A stretch of 64,000 bases of DNA from an uncultured Eggerthella sp. (GTDB lineage: Bacteria > Actinomycetota > Coriobacteriia > Coriobacteriales > Eggerthellaceae). Shown here one piece after another: positions 41,971 to 52,163 of the stretch; position 1 is the stretch's first letter, and each line of letters starts with the position of its first letter. The notes below the pieces were generated by a model. That model saw only the letters and a list, made by a program, of their open reading frames with translations. It did not search any database and had not been told where the DNA came from. Position numbers and translations under genes: made by a program. Location of the stretch: assembly GCA_900538545.1 (NCBI GenBank), contig UPYK01000003.1, forward strand, positions 1-64,000, read 5' to 3'.

Positions 41971-44496
41971 TCACTGACCTCCCTCATTCGAGTGCAATCC
42001 TATCACAGCCTGGCCGTAGGAGACCGAAGCATCGTTAGGCGGCAGCTCACGATTGAGGGCGATGGTGAAACCTGCAGCTTGCAGGTCTGAAAGAGCACGT
42101 TCAGTAAGGTAGCGGTTCATGAAAACTCCACCCGAAAGCGTGACGATGTTGATGTCGTAGAGCGCACGCACGGTCTCTGCTGCCGTGAGGATGGCGCGCA
42201 CCACCGCTTCATGAAAGCGACGCGCGATAAGGGCTTTATCAACACCGGCCTGCAGATCATCGAGCAGTGCTTCGAACACGGGGGCAGGATCGAGCAGCAA
42301 CACGGACGTGTCTTGCGCGGTACTCTGCTCGGTGGCGGTGTTCTTTATGAGGCCGAACTGGTAGCGCTCAACCGCATCAAGCTCGGCCGCTGGATCCACC
42401 GCTTCCTGTGCAAGCGATGAGGTCGTTTTCTCAGCTTCGGCAAGGAGCGTTTTCAGTTCAGCGGCTGCGTCTGCGCCGAGGCCCTTCGTGATCTCCGCCT
42501 CGAGCAAGATCGCACCTTCACCTTCGTAGCGCGGCTCGTTGCAGATACCCAAAAGCGCTGAGGCTGCATCGAAGAGGCGTCCCATCGAAGAGGTGAAGGG
42601 GGTGTTGATGCCACCTTCGATCATCTTGGTCATGAGCTCGGTCTCTTGTTCCTGATCGGCGAAGAAGGCCTGTGCGAAGGGATGCTCAAGCAGATCGAAC
42701 GCCCACAACACGCCATAGGCACAGCGATCGGTATGATGGATCGCCTGCGTACCACCCGGCAGCGGGAAGTACGCAACGTTGATGAAGCGCTCGAACGTGG
42801 TGAGGTTCGAGAGCAGCACTTCGCCGCCCCAGATCGCTCCATCAACACCGTAGCCCGTGCCGTCGAACGCAATGCCACAAACTGGGCCTTCGAGCTCGTT
42901 CTCGGCCATGGCTGCAACCACATGTGCATGATGATGTTGCACCTCCGTGAGCGGGAGATCGCGTTCGCTTGCTTGCGCGCGTGCCCACTTGCTGAGCACG
43001 TATTCGGGATGCAGATCGCACGCGAGTTTGGTGGGCTGCAGGTGGAAGAGCTTCTCGTAGAGATCTTTCGTTTCGAGCCAGTTGTCGAACGAGGCAACAT
43101 GCTCCATATCGCCCAGATGTTGCGAAACGAACGCCTCTTCACAGCGCGTGATCGTGAAGGTGTTCTTGAGTTCGGAGCCAACTGCCAACAGCTCGGGAGA
43201 TTCTTCCCCGAGCTCGTGCACTTGAGCTGGCAGCTTCACCGGCGCCGGCGCAAGACCACGGGCGCGGCGAATGACCTGGACTACCGGGTCCACCCCAGTC
43301 GGTTCGAGCACGCGCACCACCGAATCGTCGAAGCGCTCGATGATGGCGCGGTTGTTCACCAAGAAGGCATCCGCAATGCCCGCAAGCTGCTCGAATGCTT
43401 CGTGTTCTTCTATCACGATCGGGTCGTCATGCACGTTGCCCGAGGTCATAACGAGCAGGCCATCGAAAGCGCGTGCGATCAGATGCTGCAACGGCGTTGC
43501 GGGCAGCATAATACCCAGTTCGGGCAGGTCGCCCGCAAGATCGAGCGGCAACTCAACATCGCTGCGCTTGCGCAACAGCACGATCGGACGTGCGCTCGAT
43601 TCAAGCTGTGTCTCTTCCGCTTCGCTGATGAGCGCATAGGCGCGCGCTTGCTCGGTCGAATGCGCCATGACCGCGAACGCCTTGCCGTACCGATGCTTTC
43701 GTTCGCGCAGAGCAGAGAGCGCTTCAGCGTTGAGCGCATCGCACACCAAGTGATAGCCGCCCAGCCCCTTGACGGCCACGATCTTACCTGCTTTGAGCAG
43801 CTTCACGCAATCGTCAACGAATTCATCGGAATCTTCTGAGGTGAACGCCCAATCCAGGCTATCGATCGAAAGCTGTTGGACCTCATTGGGAAGCATGCCT
43901 TCCACGTCGATCCAGCCCAAGCGCGGCCCGCAATTGAAACAAGCGTTGGGTTGCGCATGGAAGCGGCGATCCATCGGATCGTCGTATTCTGTTTGGCAAG
44001 GTTCGTCCATGGTGAACTCTTTCATAGAAGTATGTTCGCGGTCGTAGGGCAGCTCATCGATGATGGTGAAGCGTGGACCGCAATTCGTGCAGTTGATGAA
44101 GGGATAGTGATAACGGCGATTCTCGGGATCGAAGAGTTCGGCCACGCAAGCATCGCAGGTGGCAAGATCGGGCGAAACGAGCGTGATCTCGTTCGCTTCG
44201 GCATCATCCGAAAAGCGGATCTCGAATTCTTCAAAGCCTTCGACGGGCGCTTCGTTGAGCTCAAGCTCTTTCACGTTGGCCGCTTCGGGCGCTTCTTGCA
44301 CGAGCGCGATCGCAAAGCAATCGAGGTCGTTCTGGGTACCTTCGACGTGGATCGTTACCCCATCGAGCGCGTTCAACACCCAACCCGTCAGGTGGAACTT
44401 CTGTGCGCACCTGAAGACAAAGGGCCGAAAACCGACCCCTTGAACTACTCCTTTGACCGTAATATCGAGCGCTTCGCGCGCTTCGTTCTCTGCCAT
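41971..44496 (-). CDS. hypF: Carbamoyltransferase HypF
   Basis: HypF makes the cyanide precursor for the [NiFe] site from carbamoyl phosphate. The 841-residue protein has the acylphosphatase domain (about 10-95, GVVQGVGFRPFVFR), two zinc fingers (CDACVAEL, CTNCGPRFT, then CQTEY, CFNCGP) at about 112-190, a YrdC-like domain (about 225-430), and a Kae1-like domain with HHHAHVVAAM and AFDGTGYG. It is about 90 residues longer than the usual 750; a Lys/Glu/Ala-rich insert (about residues 690-740, EAEKTTSSLAQEAVDPAAEL) accounts for part. The ATG has a GGAG site. It starts five bases after the pgi stop. Confidence 0.95.
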   Translation of the reverse strand: MAENEAREALDITVKGVVQGVGFRPFVFRCAQKFHLTGWVLNALDGVTIHVEGTQNDLDCFAIALVQEAPEAANVKELELNEAPVEGFEEFEIRFSDDAEANEITLVSPDLATCDACVAELFDPENRRYHYPFINCTNCGPRFTIIDELPYDREHTSMKEFTMDEPCQTEYDDPMDRRFHAQPNACFNCGPRLGWIDVEGMLPNEVQQLSIDSLDWAFTSEDSDEFVDDCVKLLKAGKIVAVKGLGGYHLVCDALNAEALSALRERKHRYGKAFAVMAHSTEQARAYALISEAEETQLESSARPIVLLRKRSDVELPLDLAGDLPELGIMLPATPLQHLIARAFDGLLVMTSGNVHDDPIVIEEHEAFEQLAGIADAFLVNNRAIIERFDDSVVRVLEPTGVDPVVQVIRRARGLAPAPVKLPAQVHELGEESPELLAVGSELKNTFTITRCEEAFVSQHLGDMEHVASFDNWLETKDLYEKLFHLQPTKLACDLHPEYVLSKWARAQASERDLPLTEVQHHHAHVVAAMAENELEGPVCGIAFDGTGYGVDGAIWGGEVLLSNLTTFERFINVAYFPLPGGTQAIHHTDRCAYGVLWAFDLLEHPFAQAFFADQEQETELMTKMIEGGINTPFTSSMGRLFDAASALLGICNEPRYEGEGAILLEAEITKGLGADAAAELKTLLAEAEKTTSSLAQEAVDPAAELDAVERYQFGLIKNTATEQSTAQDTSVLLLDPAPVFEALLDDLQAGVDKALIARRFHEAVVRAILTAAETVRALYDINIVTLSGGVFMNRYLTERALSDLQAAGFTIALNRELPPNDASVSYGQAVIGLHSNEGGQ

Positions 44497-44501
44497 GCTC
44501 A

Positions 44502-46223
44502 CTACTCCGTAACGCGTGCGACCACGTTGCGCAACACCTTCGAAAGGAGGCGCAACGTAACGGATGAATTGTCGGGAAGATGGATGTAGACACACCGCCT
44601 ACCACGGGATGAAAGGATGGAAAAATCACCCATAGCCTGCGCTTTTTCGAGCTCGCCAAGGCTTTGGGCTTTCGCGTTCTCCACTTCGATGTCGCGCGGT
44701 TCGTCCGCTGAAAGCACGAGGAACACCCCGTTGTTGCGACCGCCTTTGTGCAGCTGACCTGTGGAGTGCAGGTAGCGTGGTCCGATCTCCAAGCAAGAGG
44801 GGATGCGGCAGCGCTCCGCGATGCTGTGGCGGATCTCTTCCAACGCCTCGCGACGGCCTTCACCCGTGAAGGGCAAGAAGGCGTTCAAGGAGAAGTAATC
44901 GCCCGGCTCGATACTGCGACAAAGTGCGGTGATCGCACCCGAAACCGTTTCATCGACGAGCGAGTCTTCCAATGCCTCGGAAACGTGCACTTCGATCTCG
45001 CCAACTGGCACGCCCGCTAGGCCGTTCTGAGTGAAGTGAGGCGCTTCGCCCCCTTCTTCTAAGATACGCAGCACCTCGGTCTTTGCCGCCTGTACGTCGG
45101 GCTGATCGAACGGACAGATCTCCATGAGGTAGCCCACCATAGCGATGGCGTATTCCCACATAACGAAGTGCCCGGCAAGATCGATCACGTTCTCGACCTT
45201 GAAGGTGATGCGCGGGATATCGGGATTCAAGAACTCGAGCGACTGATAGTAATTCAGGCGTTCGTCGAAGAGGTCGGTCTTAGTCTCATAGATGATCGCC
45301 GTACGATCCTTCGTGTCTTCGGAGAGCGTGAGCGAATCGGTTTCGATGTTCGGGAGGATGCCTTCGCCTTCTTTGCCCAAGCTTTCTGCCACCAACTGCT
45401 CGATCCAAAGGCCCAGAACACGACCACGCTTCGGCGAGAGGAACGCGAACTTGTTGCGTCCTTGCACATAGTTTTCGTAGAGGAAGGATGCCAGCACGAG
45501 CGCAGGGTTATCCACGCTATCGCTACTACACAGCATCTCGGCACGCGCTGCGCTGCGCATGAGCGCATTGAGGTTGATGCCTGCAAGCGCAGCTGGCAAG
45601 AGACCGAACACGGAAAGCGCCGAATAGCGCCCGCCCACGCTGGGCTCGCCCGTGAACACCCGCAGCCAGCCTTCTTCTTTCGCGCGCTTTTCCAAATCGG
45701 AGCCAGGATCGGTGATAGCGACCAGATGGTTGTAGAGCTCTTCTTGCGAGAGCTTTTCGCGCATGATCGCCATGACCGCTTGCATGATGGTGTGCGGCTC
45801 GATCGTGCTGCCCGATTTCGAAGAATGGATGATGAGCGTGGTCTTCGGATCGCATTCCGACATGATGGCGCGCACACGCACCGGCGAAACCGAGTCGATG
45901 GTCTTGAACGAAATGAGCGAAGAGTCCGCTTTGTTGTATTTCGTGAGCGTCATGGGCGCTTGCGTGGATCCGCCCTGCCCCACGAGCACGACCGTTTTCA
46001 GACCGCGTGCGATCAAGGAATCAGCGAAGTTCTGAATCTCGGAAAGCGCCAGAGGAGGCTCACTTGCCAGCGTGGTCCAGCCCATGAAATCACGGGCGAA
46101 AAGCTGAGCATTTTCGGAGAAGTTGAAAAGGTTGCTGTCCTTGGCGTGAATACGACTCGCAACCTGGTCATCGATGAGCGTTTGCGCCGGAGCACCGGGC
46201 GTAGCTGCTTCAAAATTAATCAT
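44502..46223 (-). CDS. pgi: Glucose-6-phosphate isomerase
   Basis: The 573-residue protein interconverts glucose 6-phosphate and fructose 6-phosphate. Two SIS subdomains are visible: VLVGQGGSTQAPM, IHSSKSGSTIEPHTIM, the ITDPGSDLEKRA-type linker, VFGLLPAALAG, and C-terminal CRIPSCLEIGPRYLHSTGQLHKGG with the catalytic-type lysine and histidine. The sequence is closer to the actinobacterial/fusion type than to E. coli Pgi. The ATG follows TAGGAACCT. It lies directly upstream of hypF, with only a five-base gap, an unusual partner. Confidence 0.9.
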   Translation of the reverse strand: MINFEAATPGAPAQTLIDDQVASRIHAKDSNLFNFSENAQLFARDFMGWTTLASEPPLALSEIQNFADSLIARGLKTVVLVGQGGSTQAPMTLTKYNKADSSLISFKTIDSVSPVRVRAIMSECDPKTTLIIHSSKSGSTIEPHTIMQAVMAIMREKLSQEELYNHLVAITDPGSDLEKRAKEEGWLRVFTGEPSVGGRYSALSVFGLLPAALAGINLNALMRSAARAEMLCSSDSVDNPALVLASFLYENYVQGRNKFAFLSPKRGRVLGLWIEQLVAESLGKEGEGILPNIETDSLTLSEDTKDRTAIIYETKTDLFDERLNYYQSLEFLNPDIPRITFKVENVIDLAGHFVMWEYAIAMVGYLMEICPFDQPDVQAAKTEVLRILEEGGEAPHFTQNGLAGVPVGEIEVHVSEALEDSLVDETVSGAITALCRSIEPGDYFSLNAFLPFTGEGRREALEEIRHSIAERCRIPSCLEIGPRYLHSTGQLHKGGRNNGVFLVLSADEPRDIEVENAKAQSLGELEKAQAMGDFSILSSRGRRCVYIHLPDNSSVTLRLLSKVLRNVVARVTE

Positions 46224-46300
46224 AGGTTCCTACCCGAACTATCGATGGATCAACCGTTTCGGTTGGTTTGCCTCATTTTACCGAAGTAGCAGCACGGGCG

Positions 46301-47122
46301 CTACACAATGGCGGCCACGATATCGTCAAGCCACGAAGAATCCACCTGATCGACCTTGCCCGCATCGCACAGCGTGGCAATGGTAGGATTCGTGGGAATC
46401 TGAGCGGTCGCGCCGATCTCATATTCTTGCGCGAGCACATCCACCTGGCTTTCGCCGAAGAGATAGTGCTTCTCGTTGCAGTTCGGGCACACGAAATACG
46501 CCATGTTCTCGACCAGACCGAGCACTGGAACCTTCATCGCTTCTGCCATATTCACTGCTTTTGCCACGATCATACCCACCAGCTCTTGCGGCGAAGTGAC
46601 CACGATGATGCCATCGACCGGCAACGATTGAAAGACCGTGAGCGGAACATCGCCCGTTCCTGGAGGCATATCAACAAGCAGATAATCGATATCGCCCCAC
46701 ACCACATCGCTCCAGAATTGCTTGACCACCCCGGCGATCATAGGACCGCGCCAAATGACCGGATCAGTATCGTTTTCGAGCAGCAGGTTGGTCGACATGA
46801 TCTTCGTGCCATCAGCTGCCACTGCAGGCAGCAGGCCATCAGGAGAACCCATCGCCTTGCCTTCGATACCGAACATGCGAGGAATGGAAGGGCCCGTGAT
46901 ATCGGCATCAAGGATGCCCACGTTCTTTCCCTGCTTCGCGAGCGCCGATGCGATCAGCGAGGTAACGAGCGATTTACCAACGCCGCCCTTGCCACTCACC
47001 ACGCCGATCACGTTCTTGATGTTCGACTTGGGATTAGGTGCGGCTTGCATGCTCTGTGGTTCGCGACGCTCAGCACACGTCTTTCCGCAGGTCTGACAGT
47101 TATCGCTGCATGATTCGCTCAT
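46301..47122 (-). CDS. Mrp/NBP35-family Fe-S carrier ATPase
   Basis: The 273-residue P-loop ATPase has the deviant Walker A VVSGKGGVGKSLVTS, DADITGPSIPRMFG, and VDMPPGTGDVPLTV. The N-terminus carries four spaced cysteines (ESCSDNCQTCGKTC) that could bind an Fe-S cluster, and a CPNCNEKHY motif with CxxC lies in the C-terminal half. Such proteins transfer Fe-S clusters to apoproteins. I use ATG 47120-47122 behind AAGGAGCTGGGCG. Sited next to pgi and the hyp genes, it may serve hydrogenase assembly, though that is only a neighbourhood argument. Confidence 0.9.
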   Translation of the reverse strand: MSESCSDNCQTCGKTCAERREPQSMQAAPNPKSNIKNVIGVVSGKGGVGKSLVTSLIASALAKQGKNVGILDADITGPSIPRMFGIEGKAMGSPDGLLPAVAADGTKIMSTNLLLENDTDPVIWRGPMIAGVVKQFWSDVVWGDIDYLLVDMPPGTGDVPLTVFQSLPVDGIIVVTSPQELVGMIVAKAVNMAEAMKVPVLGLVENMAYFVCPNCNEKHYLFGESQVDVLAQEYEIGATAQIPTNPTIATLCDAGKVDQVDSSWLDDIVAAIV

Positions 47123-47317
47123 CGCCCAGCTCCTTATCGTTCTGCGCTCCTTTATCTCTTGAGCGCGTATTCCCATCACTCTGAACATGCACCAACGGGT
47201 GGCAGCTACAGTTCCAGTCGATGCTACAACTTTACCACTGCCCCTTCAAGGCAAGTTCGAGACCACCTTCGAAGATCGGCTTCGCCTTCGAATACGCAAA
47301 CAGAGCCCCGCTATAGA

Positions 47318-47352
47318 AGAAATCCCGCCGACCATTGCTGGCTGGCGGGATC
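47318..47352 (-). terminator. Terminator of the surface protein operon
   Basis: On the minus strand ATCCCGCC, a 14-base loop and GGCGGGAT followed by TTTCTTC. It lies about 40 bases past the stop of the large surface protein gene and before mrp. Confidence 0.8.
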
Positions 47353-47389
47353 CCTCAGGAGGCTTGCTATTCTTCGCTATGAGAACCTC

Positions 47390-50300
47390 TTATGCGCGCC
47401 CCTGGCGGAAACAGCGGATCGCATAGATGAGTCCCAGGAGCGAAACGGTCATAAGAGCGATGAGCCCTGCGATCTTGAGGAAATCTCCCGTCTTCGCCAA
47501 GAGACTGCCTTCGTCATCTTGACCGGGGGTCTCGCGGGTTTGAGTCACAATTTGCTCAGCATCGAGCATGGTGTCGTAGAGCGAGATGGTCGAGTCTTGC
47601 AACGCCGCATTTGCCAAGCCAGCGCTGTTGTTGCCCGTTCCGCTGATCACGCGAACGCTTCCGTACGAATCGATCGTGAACTCAACATCATCTGCCTTTG
47701 CGTAGCCTTCAGGAGCTGCGTTCTCGCGCAAGATGTAGGTGGTATCCACGTTCAACACGCCTTCGAGCTTCTGGTTCGCTTTGCCCGAAGTCCAGCGATT
47801 CACCACTTCACCCGTGCTCTTATTGATGATGGAAAGGTCTGCCCCTTCCACCCATTCATGGGTGCGCGCATCGAGCTTGGCGAACTCTATGAGCGTTGCC
47901 TCGTCGTACACGCCTTCAGCGAAGATCGTGATACCCTCATCGGCAGGAGCCGCAGCATCATCTTCGGTCATTGCCCTGATGCCCTCATCTTCAGACTGAG
48001 CCTGCACACCGTCTTCGATGTTGACCACCTTATAGCCATCGGCGCCTTGCATGACCTTGAAGTACGGGCTGCGGAACTCGCTTACCGTGTGGCCAGCTGG
48101 CGCATAGCGCTCTTTGAAGTAGTACGTTGCAGCCGTATTCAGGCTCAAGTCTTCGAAGGTGATCCAGCCCTCTTTATCGGAAGTTTGCTCGCCGATCAGG
48201 ATATCGTCCTGCACGCCTTCATTCACTGCGTACAGCCCATACGTTGCACCCTCCAAGCCACGATTGCGGTCGAGTGCGCTGGTCTTTTGGACCTTGAGCG
48301 TCATATTCTTGGCCGTGTTGGTCATGGTTGGATGCCAGTTGTCAGAAGCCTCGTAGGTTGGGTCATCCGCTTTGCTCGTGTAACGGTGATACCCATCGCC
48401 ATCCACGTAGCCGTAGTACATATCCGTGCACTCGAGCTGGCCTTGCGCGTTGTATTCGATCACCGTGGTGAAGGTGATGATCTGCTTCGAATACTCGACC
48501 GAAGGATCGATCGTATCGTTGGCCTCGACCACTCGATAGTGATAGATGCCGGGCTGCGTGTAAGACAGACAGCTGGGGTTCTCCCAGTCGCCGCTCACGT
48601 TGTTCGCCGCGTCGAAGTCGACCATGCCGTAGCGGTCATTCGAAGTTTCAGAGATGACCGGGCCTTCCGTCGAGCTCCAGTCGACCGCATCGTCGGTCAA
48701 GTTGTCATCCTTGTTCAAGTGGATGAGCTTGAAGTTGAACTCATCAGCCTTGAGCGTGCGGCCTTCCAGGTTCTTGACGATCTTCGGGTCGACGAAGCAG
48801 ACCTCCTCGAGCGGCTCGTTAGAAGCTGCGTTCACTGAATAGCCTGCAACGCTCATGGTTTGCGTGATGTCGAAGTTGCTGAACTCAAGCGTTGGGAGCG
48901 TAGCTCCCTCGGCTTCGCTATAGATCTGCGTAAGTTCGAGCGAGCGTTCGGTACCATCAAACAGTTCTTGTGTTTCCGTCACGCCCTCGGCAAAGTAGGC
49001 TTCCGTGATCTTGGAGGTGAGGCTCATGCCGTTGGCTGCTGGCTCGACCGCGACCTTCACCACGTAATAGCGCGGATCAAGCTCGACCCCTTCGATATCT
49101 GACCTTGTTTCAGAGAGCACATACCAGTGGTCGCGTGCATCCCCAGTCTTCTCTTCGTACGTTATTGTTGGGAAGGTGACCTGCGCTTTATTGCCGATGA
49201 ATTCACCATTCACGGCATTTTCTTCGAGCGATTCAGGCAGGACGAGCTTATTGTTCTCGGGACCATCCGCAACCTCGGCCATGCTGAAGTGGAACTTGCC
49301 CGCAGCATCATCCGTGGTGGTTGCTCCGTAGTAGTTCTTCTGCGCATTCAGAACGAACTCGCCCTTCGGGTGGAAGATGTTATTGAATACGATCGCATCT
49401 TCCTGTTCGAATGCCGCACTACTACCCTGCTCTTGCTTTTGATACTGCTGATACTGGGTCGATTCGATCGAAGAAGTGTAGATCGTCCAGGCGATCGGCT
49501 TGAGCGTGTCTTCGCCTTCTACCGTTTGATCTTTCTTGGTCTTGATCGTTACCTGAACCTTATGCCAGGCCTCATCATAGGTGATATCGTCATTCGATCC
49601 TTTTTCCTCCTTTACATAGAAGGTATAGGTCGTTTGGCTTTCTGTATCTTCGCCTTCAGGATCATTGCGATACTTCGTTGCGTCGATGCGATCATCGTTC
49701 GCACTGCTGTTTGCTGCTGTATCGTCAACGAAATTGAATCGGGCTTTGCCTTTGTTCTCTCCACTGGTAGCATTCGTTGCTTGACCGATCTGAGTGAGGC
49801 TCGCTTCATCGATCGTGCCTTCTTTCGAGAAGATCTGATCTTCGCTCACGCCTTCTTTAGCTTCGAAGAGCGTGAAGGTGAACCCTGCATCGAGTCCTTC
49901 ATCTTCCAAAAGCGCTTGATCGAGGTCGAGCAAGTTTTGACCATTGCTGCTCTTGAATGACTTTGCAACCTCGATGCTCCATGGGTTCGTTACCGACTTC
50001 TTATCTTCGGTCGGCTTTACTTTGTTAACGAACGTGGCACCCTCATCAGTCTTGGTCCAGCTTCCGTTCTCTTCCTGAAGGTAGTACCCCACAACCGTTG
50101 CTTCATAATTGGTCGTGGTGATCATCCAAGGATCATTGATGCTGGTAGTGATCTCTTTTATGTTCACATCGACCCGATGCACCTTTTCATCGTAGGCGAT
50201 GTTCTTGTCCTGATCGGCTTCTGCAGGAACGATCTCCTTGATATAGAGCTTTTGAGGGTTGTTCTTGTTTCCGGTCGGATAGCCTTCAAGCTTGAAGATG

Positions 50301-52150
50301 ATCTTCCCTTGCGCATCGTTCGTAGCAGTTACCTCCTGCCCGGCTATCTCGACAGGCTGAGTGCAATCGGCATCCTTGTAGACCCCGAACGTGAACTCTC
50401 CACCCTTCAGTTCAGCGAGAGCGCCGTTCATCTTCTTGTATTGCTTGGACAGTTCGATCGCCCACGCATCATTTTCGGAAGTCTTATTGGGGGGAACTTT
50501 ACCTATGGTCACTTTGCCATTCAGGCCGATACCGCCACCATGTGTCCAACTGGTATTGTCGACGATCACCACACCATAGCTTGAGCGGGAAGGGACGTTC
50601 GAAGGCATAGCTGCTGTGAGCCCTAACGAAGCATCCTGGACCGCTATTCCTTGGAATTGATCCTTCTTCGAATTGTCATAGAGAGGGATCGTCACATCTT
50701 CGCTCGTGCCGTTTTGGTGCGCAAGACGCCCATGCCAGCCGAAGCTTTCATTCGTAGCGTAATTCTGCGACTCGACCGCACTCACATAGGTGCAGTAGTA
50801 ATCCATTGCTTTATCGGCCGTGAACCCTGCGTCCTTTTTGGCGAGGTAGTCGCCCTTTTGGCCTAACTTGTCGAGCCATTTATTGTTGGGCCAGTTCTGG
50901 CCAACTGCAGAATTTCCAAAGATCGCGATGGCCGATTCACCACCGAAGTTGCCAATACCCGTCTTCGCGTGGGGGCATCCAGCAACACCGCCACCAAGAC
51001 CACGGGCCGTGTTCGCATTGACCAAAACGCTGGTGAGCTCCAGTGAACCTTGCACCTCAACGAAGATTCCACCGCCACCCCAGTCGGTCGTGGTCTGCGA
51101 AGTATTGCCGCTGATCAAACCTTTGGTTATCCTGGCATTTTGTCCAGCAATATAGATTCCGCCGCCCTCATGCGCTGCATTGATATCCGTGTGGGGACCT
51201 TTATAGTTTCCTCTATTCTCTTTCGGATCTTCTACCACCTCTGCAGCAGCACGCACGGTCGTATTGTTCGACACCGTTCCGCCATTCATGGTGAAAGAGC
51301 AGTTTCGATCGATATAGATTCCGCCACCAGCCTGGGCGTTGTTGTTGGTAACGGTCCCGCTATTGAAGGTAAGCGTTGCGCCCAGCTTGTTGTTATCTCG
51401 TTTGACCAAGATACCGCCACCCACATTAGGGTTGCCGTAGAAGATATGGTCATCGTTTATGCCGCTCGTATCGCTCGTGCCCATATCCAGCTTCGACCCT
51501 GTTCCGCCTTTTATGGTTGGTCCAGTCGCACCGTTGCCGACAACAAGCTTCGCGCCGCCCGCTACCACGATAACGCTTCCCTGTTTGGTACCTTCGATGG
51601 TTCCCGCACCAAAAAGCGTAAGCGTGGTGTTCCGAGGAACATAAATGGTGTTCTTTGAATTGGGCTGGCCTGCTTCGACCTTACCTTTGAGCGTTCCATT
51701 AACCGTGAGCGTGTACGTCTTGCCCTCTTCGAGCATGAGGCTTTGCTCTTTGGCGCCGTTTACGGTTGCAGAGAATTCATTCGCTTTGCCAGGAACGGGT
51801 GCCCAGAATTCTGCCTGAGCAGAGATGCCTTCATCAGGGTCCGCCTGATCATCCGTGCCCTGCGCAGCAAGCGTATCGCCATTCTCTCCATCGGGCGATG
51901 GATCCCCGTCCGTTGTGGCAGGATCTGCAGGAACGTCATCGCTGACCTCGGGGAGCTCGGTCTCAAGCGCATCTTCAGGAATGCCGCTGACGGTAAGATC
52001 GCTGCCCTCTTCCTGGACCGTAATATCGGTCTTCCCGTCTTCGTCGGTGCCGAATGCCTGGAACGAAGGGGCGAGTGTGACCACAAGTAGGAAGGCCAGT
52101 AAGATGCTGAACCAACATTTGAAAGTCTTGTTCTTGAGAATCTTAGTCAT
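47390..52150 (-). CDS. Giant sortase-anchored adhesin with pilin-like repeats
   Basis: The 1586-residue protein has a signal peptide (SILLAFLLVVTLAPSFQA, cleaved near 33), an acidic Asp/Glu/Thr-rich segment, and a Gly/Asn-rich beta-helix-like region (about 120-420) with GGGIYI-type turns. Several Cna-B/SPaA-like or FctA-like immunoglobulin modules follow (about 520-1510): EDAIVFNNIF, TTYILRENAAPEGYA and VDATYYFKERYAPAGH-type ends. A C-terminal LAKTG sorting motif (about 1551) leads into a hydrophobic helix and basic tail. These are the marks of a pilin or MSCRAMM-type protein. LAKTG is a sortase substrate variant. The ATG follows AAGGAGGTGGCCACG. No sortase gene is in the window. Confidence 0.87.
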   Translation of the reverse strand: MTKILKNKTFKCWFSILLAFLLVVTLAPSFQAFGTDEDGKTDITVQEEGSDLTVSGIPEDALETELPEVSDDVPADPATTDGDPSPDGENGDTLAAQGTDDQADPDEGISAQAEFWAPVPGKANEFSATVNGAKEQSLMLEEGKTYTLTVNGTLKGKVEAGQPNSKNTIYVPRNTTLTLFGAGTIEGTKQGSVIVVAGGAKLVVGNGATGPTIKGGTGSKLDMGTSDTSGINDDHIFYGNPNVGGGILVKRDNNKLGATLTFNSGTVTNNNAQAGGGIYIDRNCSFTMNGGTVSNNTTVRAAAEVVEDPKENRGNYKGPHTDINAAHEGGGIYIAGQNARITKGLISGNTSQTTTDWGGGGIFVEVQGSLELTSVLVNANTARGLGGGVAGCPHAKTGIGNFGGESAIAIFGNSAVGQNWPNNKWLDKLGQKGDYLAKKDAGFTADKAMDYYCTYVSAVESQNYATNESFGWHGRLAHQNGTSEDVTIPLYDNSKKDQFQGIAVQDASLGLTAAMPSNVPSRSSYGVVIVDNTSWTHGGGIGLNGKVTIGKVPPNKTSENDAWAIELSKQYKKMNGALAELKGGEFTFGVYKDADCTQPVEIAGQEVTATNDAQGKIIFKLEGYPTGNKNNPQKLYIKEIVPAEADQDKNIAYDEKVHRVDVNIKEITTSINDPWMITTTNYEATVVGYYLQEENGSWTKTDEGATFVNKVKPTEDKKSVTNPWSIEVAKSFKSSNGQNLLDLDQALLEDEGLDAGFTFTLFEAKEGVSEDQIFSKEGTIDEASLTQIGQATNATSGENKGKARFNFVDDTAANSSANDDRIDATKYRNDPEGEDTESQTTYTFYVKEEKGSNDDITYDEAWHKVQVTIKTKKDQTVEGEDTLKPIAWTIYTSSIESTQYQQYQKQEQGSSAAFEQEDAIVFNNIFHPKGEFVLNAQKNYYGATTTDDAAGKFHFSMAEVADGPENNKLVLPESLEENAVNGEFIGNKAQVTFPTITYEEKTGDARDHWYVLSETRSDIEGVELDPRYYVVKVAVEPAANGMSLTSKITEAYFAEGVTETQELFDGTERSLELTQIYSEAEGATLPTLEFSNFDITQTMSVAGYSVNAASNEPLEEVCFVDPKIVKNLEGRTLKADEFNFKLIHLNKDDNLTDDAVDWSSTEGPVISETSNDRYGMVDFDAANNVSGDWENPSCLSYTQPGIYHYRVVEANDTIDPSVEYSKQIITFTTVIEYNAQGQLECTDMYYGYVDGDGYHRYTSKADDPTYEASDNWHPTMTNTAKNMTLKVQKTSALDRNRGLEGATYGLYAVNEGVQDDILIGEQTSDKEGWITFEDLSLNTAATYYFKERYAPAGHTVSEFRSPYFKVMQGADGYKVVNIEDGVQAQSEDEGIRAMTEDDAAAPADEGITIFAEGVYDEATLIEFAKLDARTHEWVEGADLSIINKSTGEVVNRWTSGKANQKLEGVLNVDTTYILRENAAPEGYAKADDVEFTIDSYGSVRVISGTGNNSAGLANAALQDSTISLYDTMLDAEQIVTQTRETPGQDDEGSLLAKTGDFLKIAGLIALMTVSLLGLIYAIRCFRQGRA

Positions 52151-52163
52151 CGTGGCCACCTCC

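Noticed and set aside
42646..43839. Plus-strand open frame of 397 codons inside hypF
   Set aside because: HypF is well supported in all its domains; the antisense frame shows no motif and has an Arg/His-rich composition typical of a shadow.
47159..48838. Long plus-strand open frame (559 codons) opposite the giant adhesin
   Set aside because: It is antisense to a gene with signal peptide, pilin-like modules and sorting signal; its own translation is rich in Arg, His and Val with no recognisable domain.
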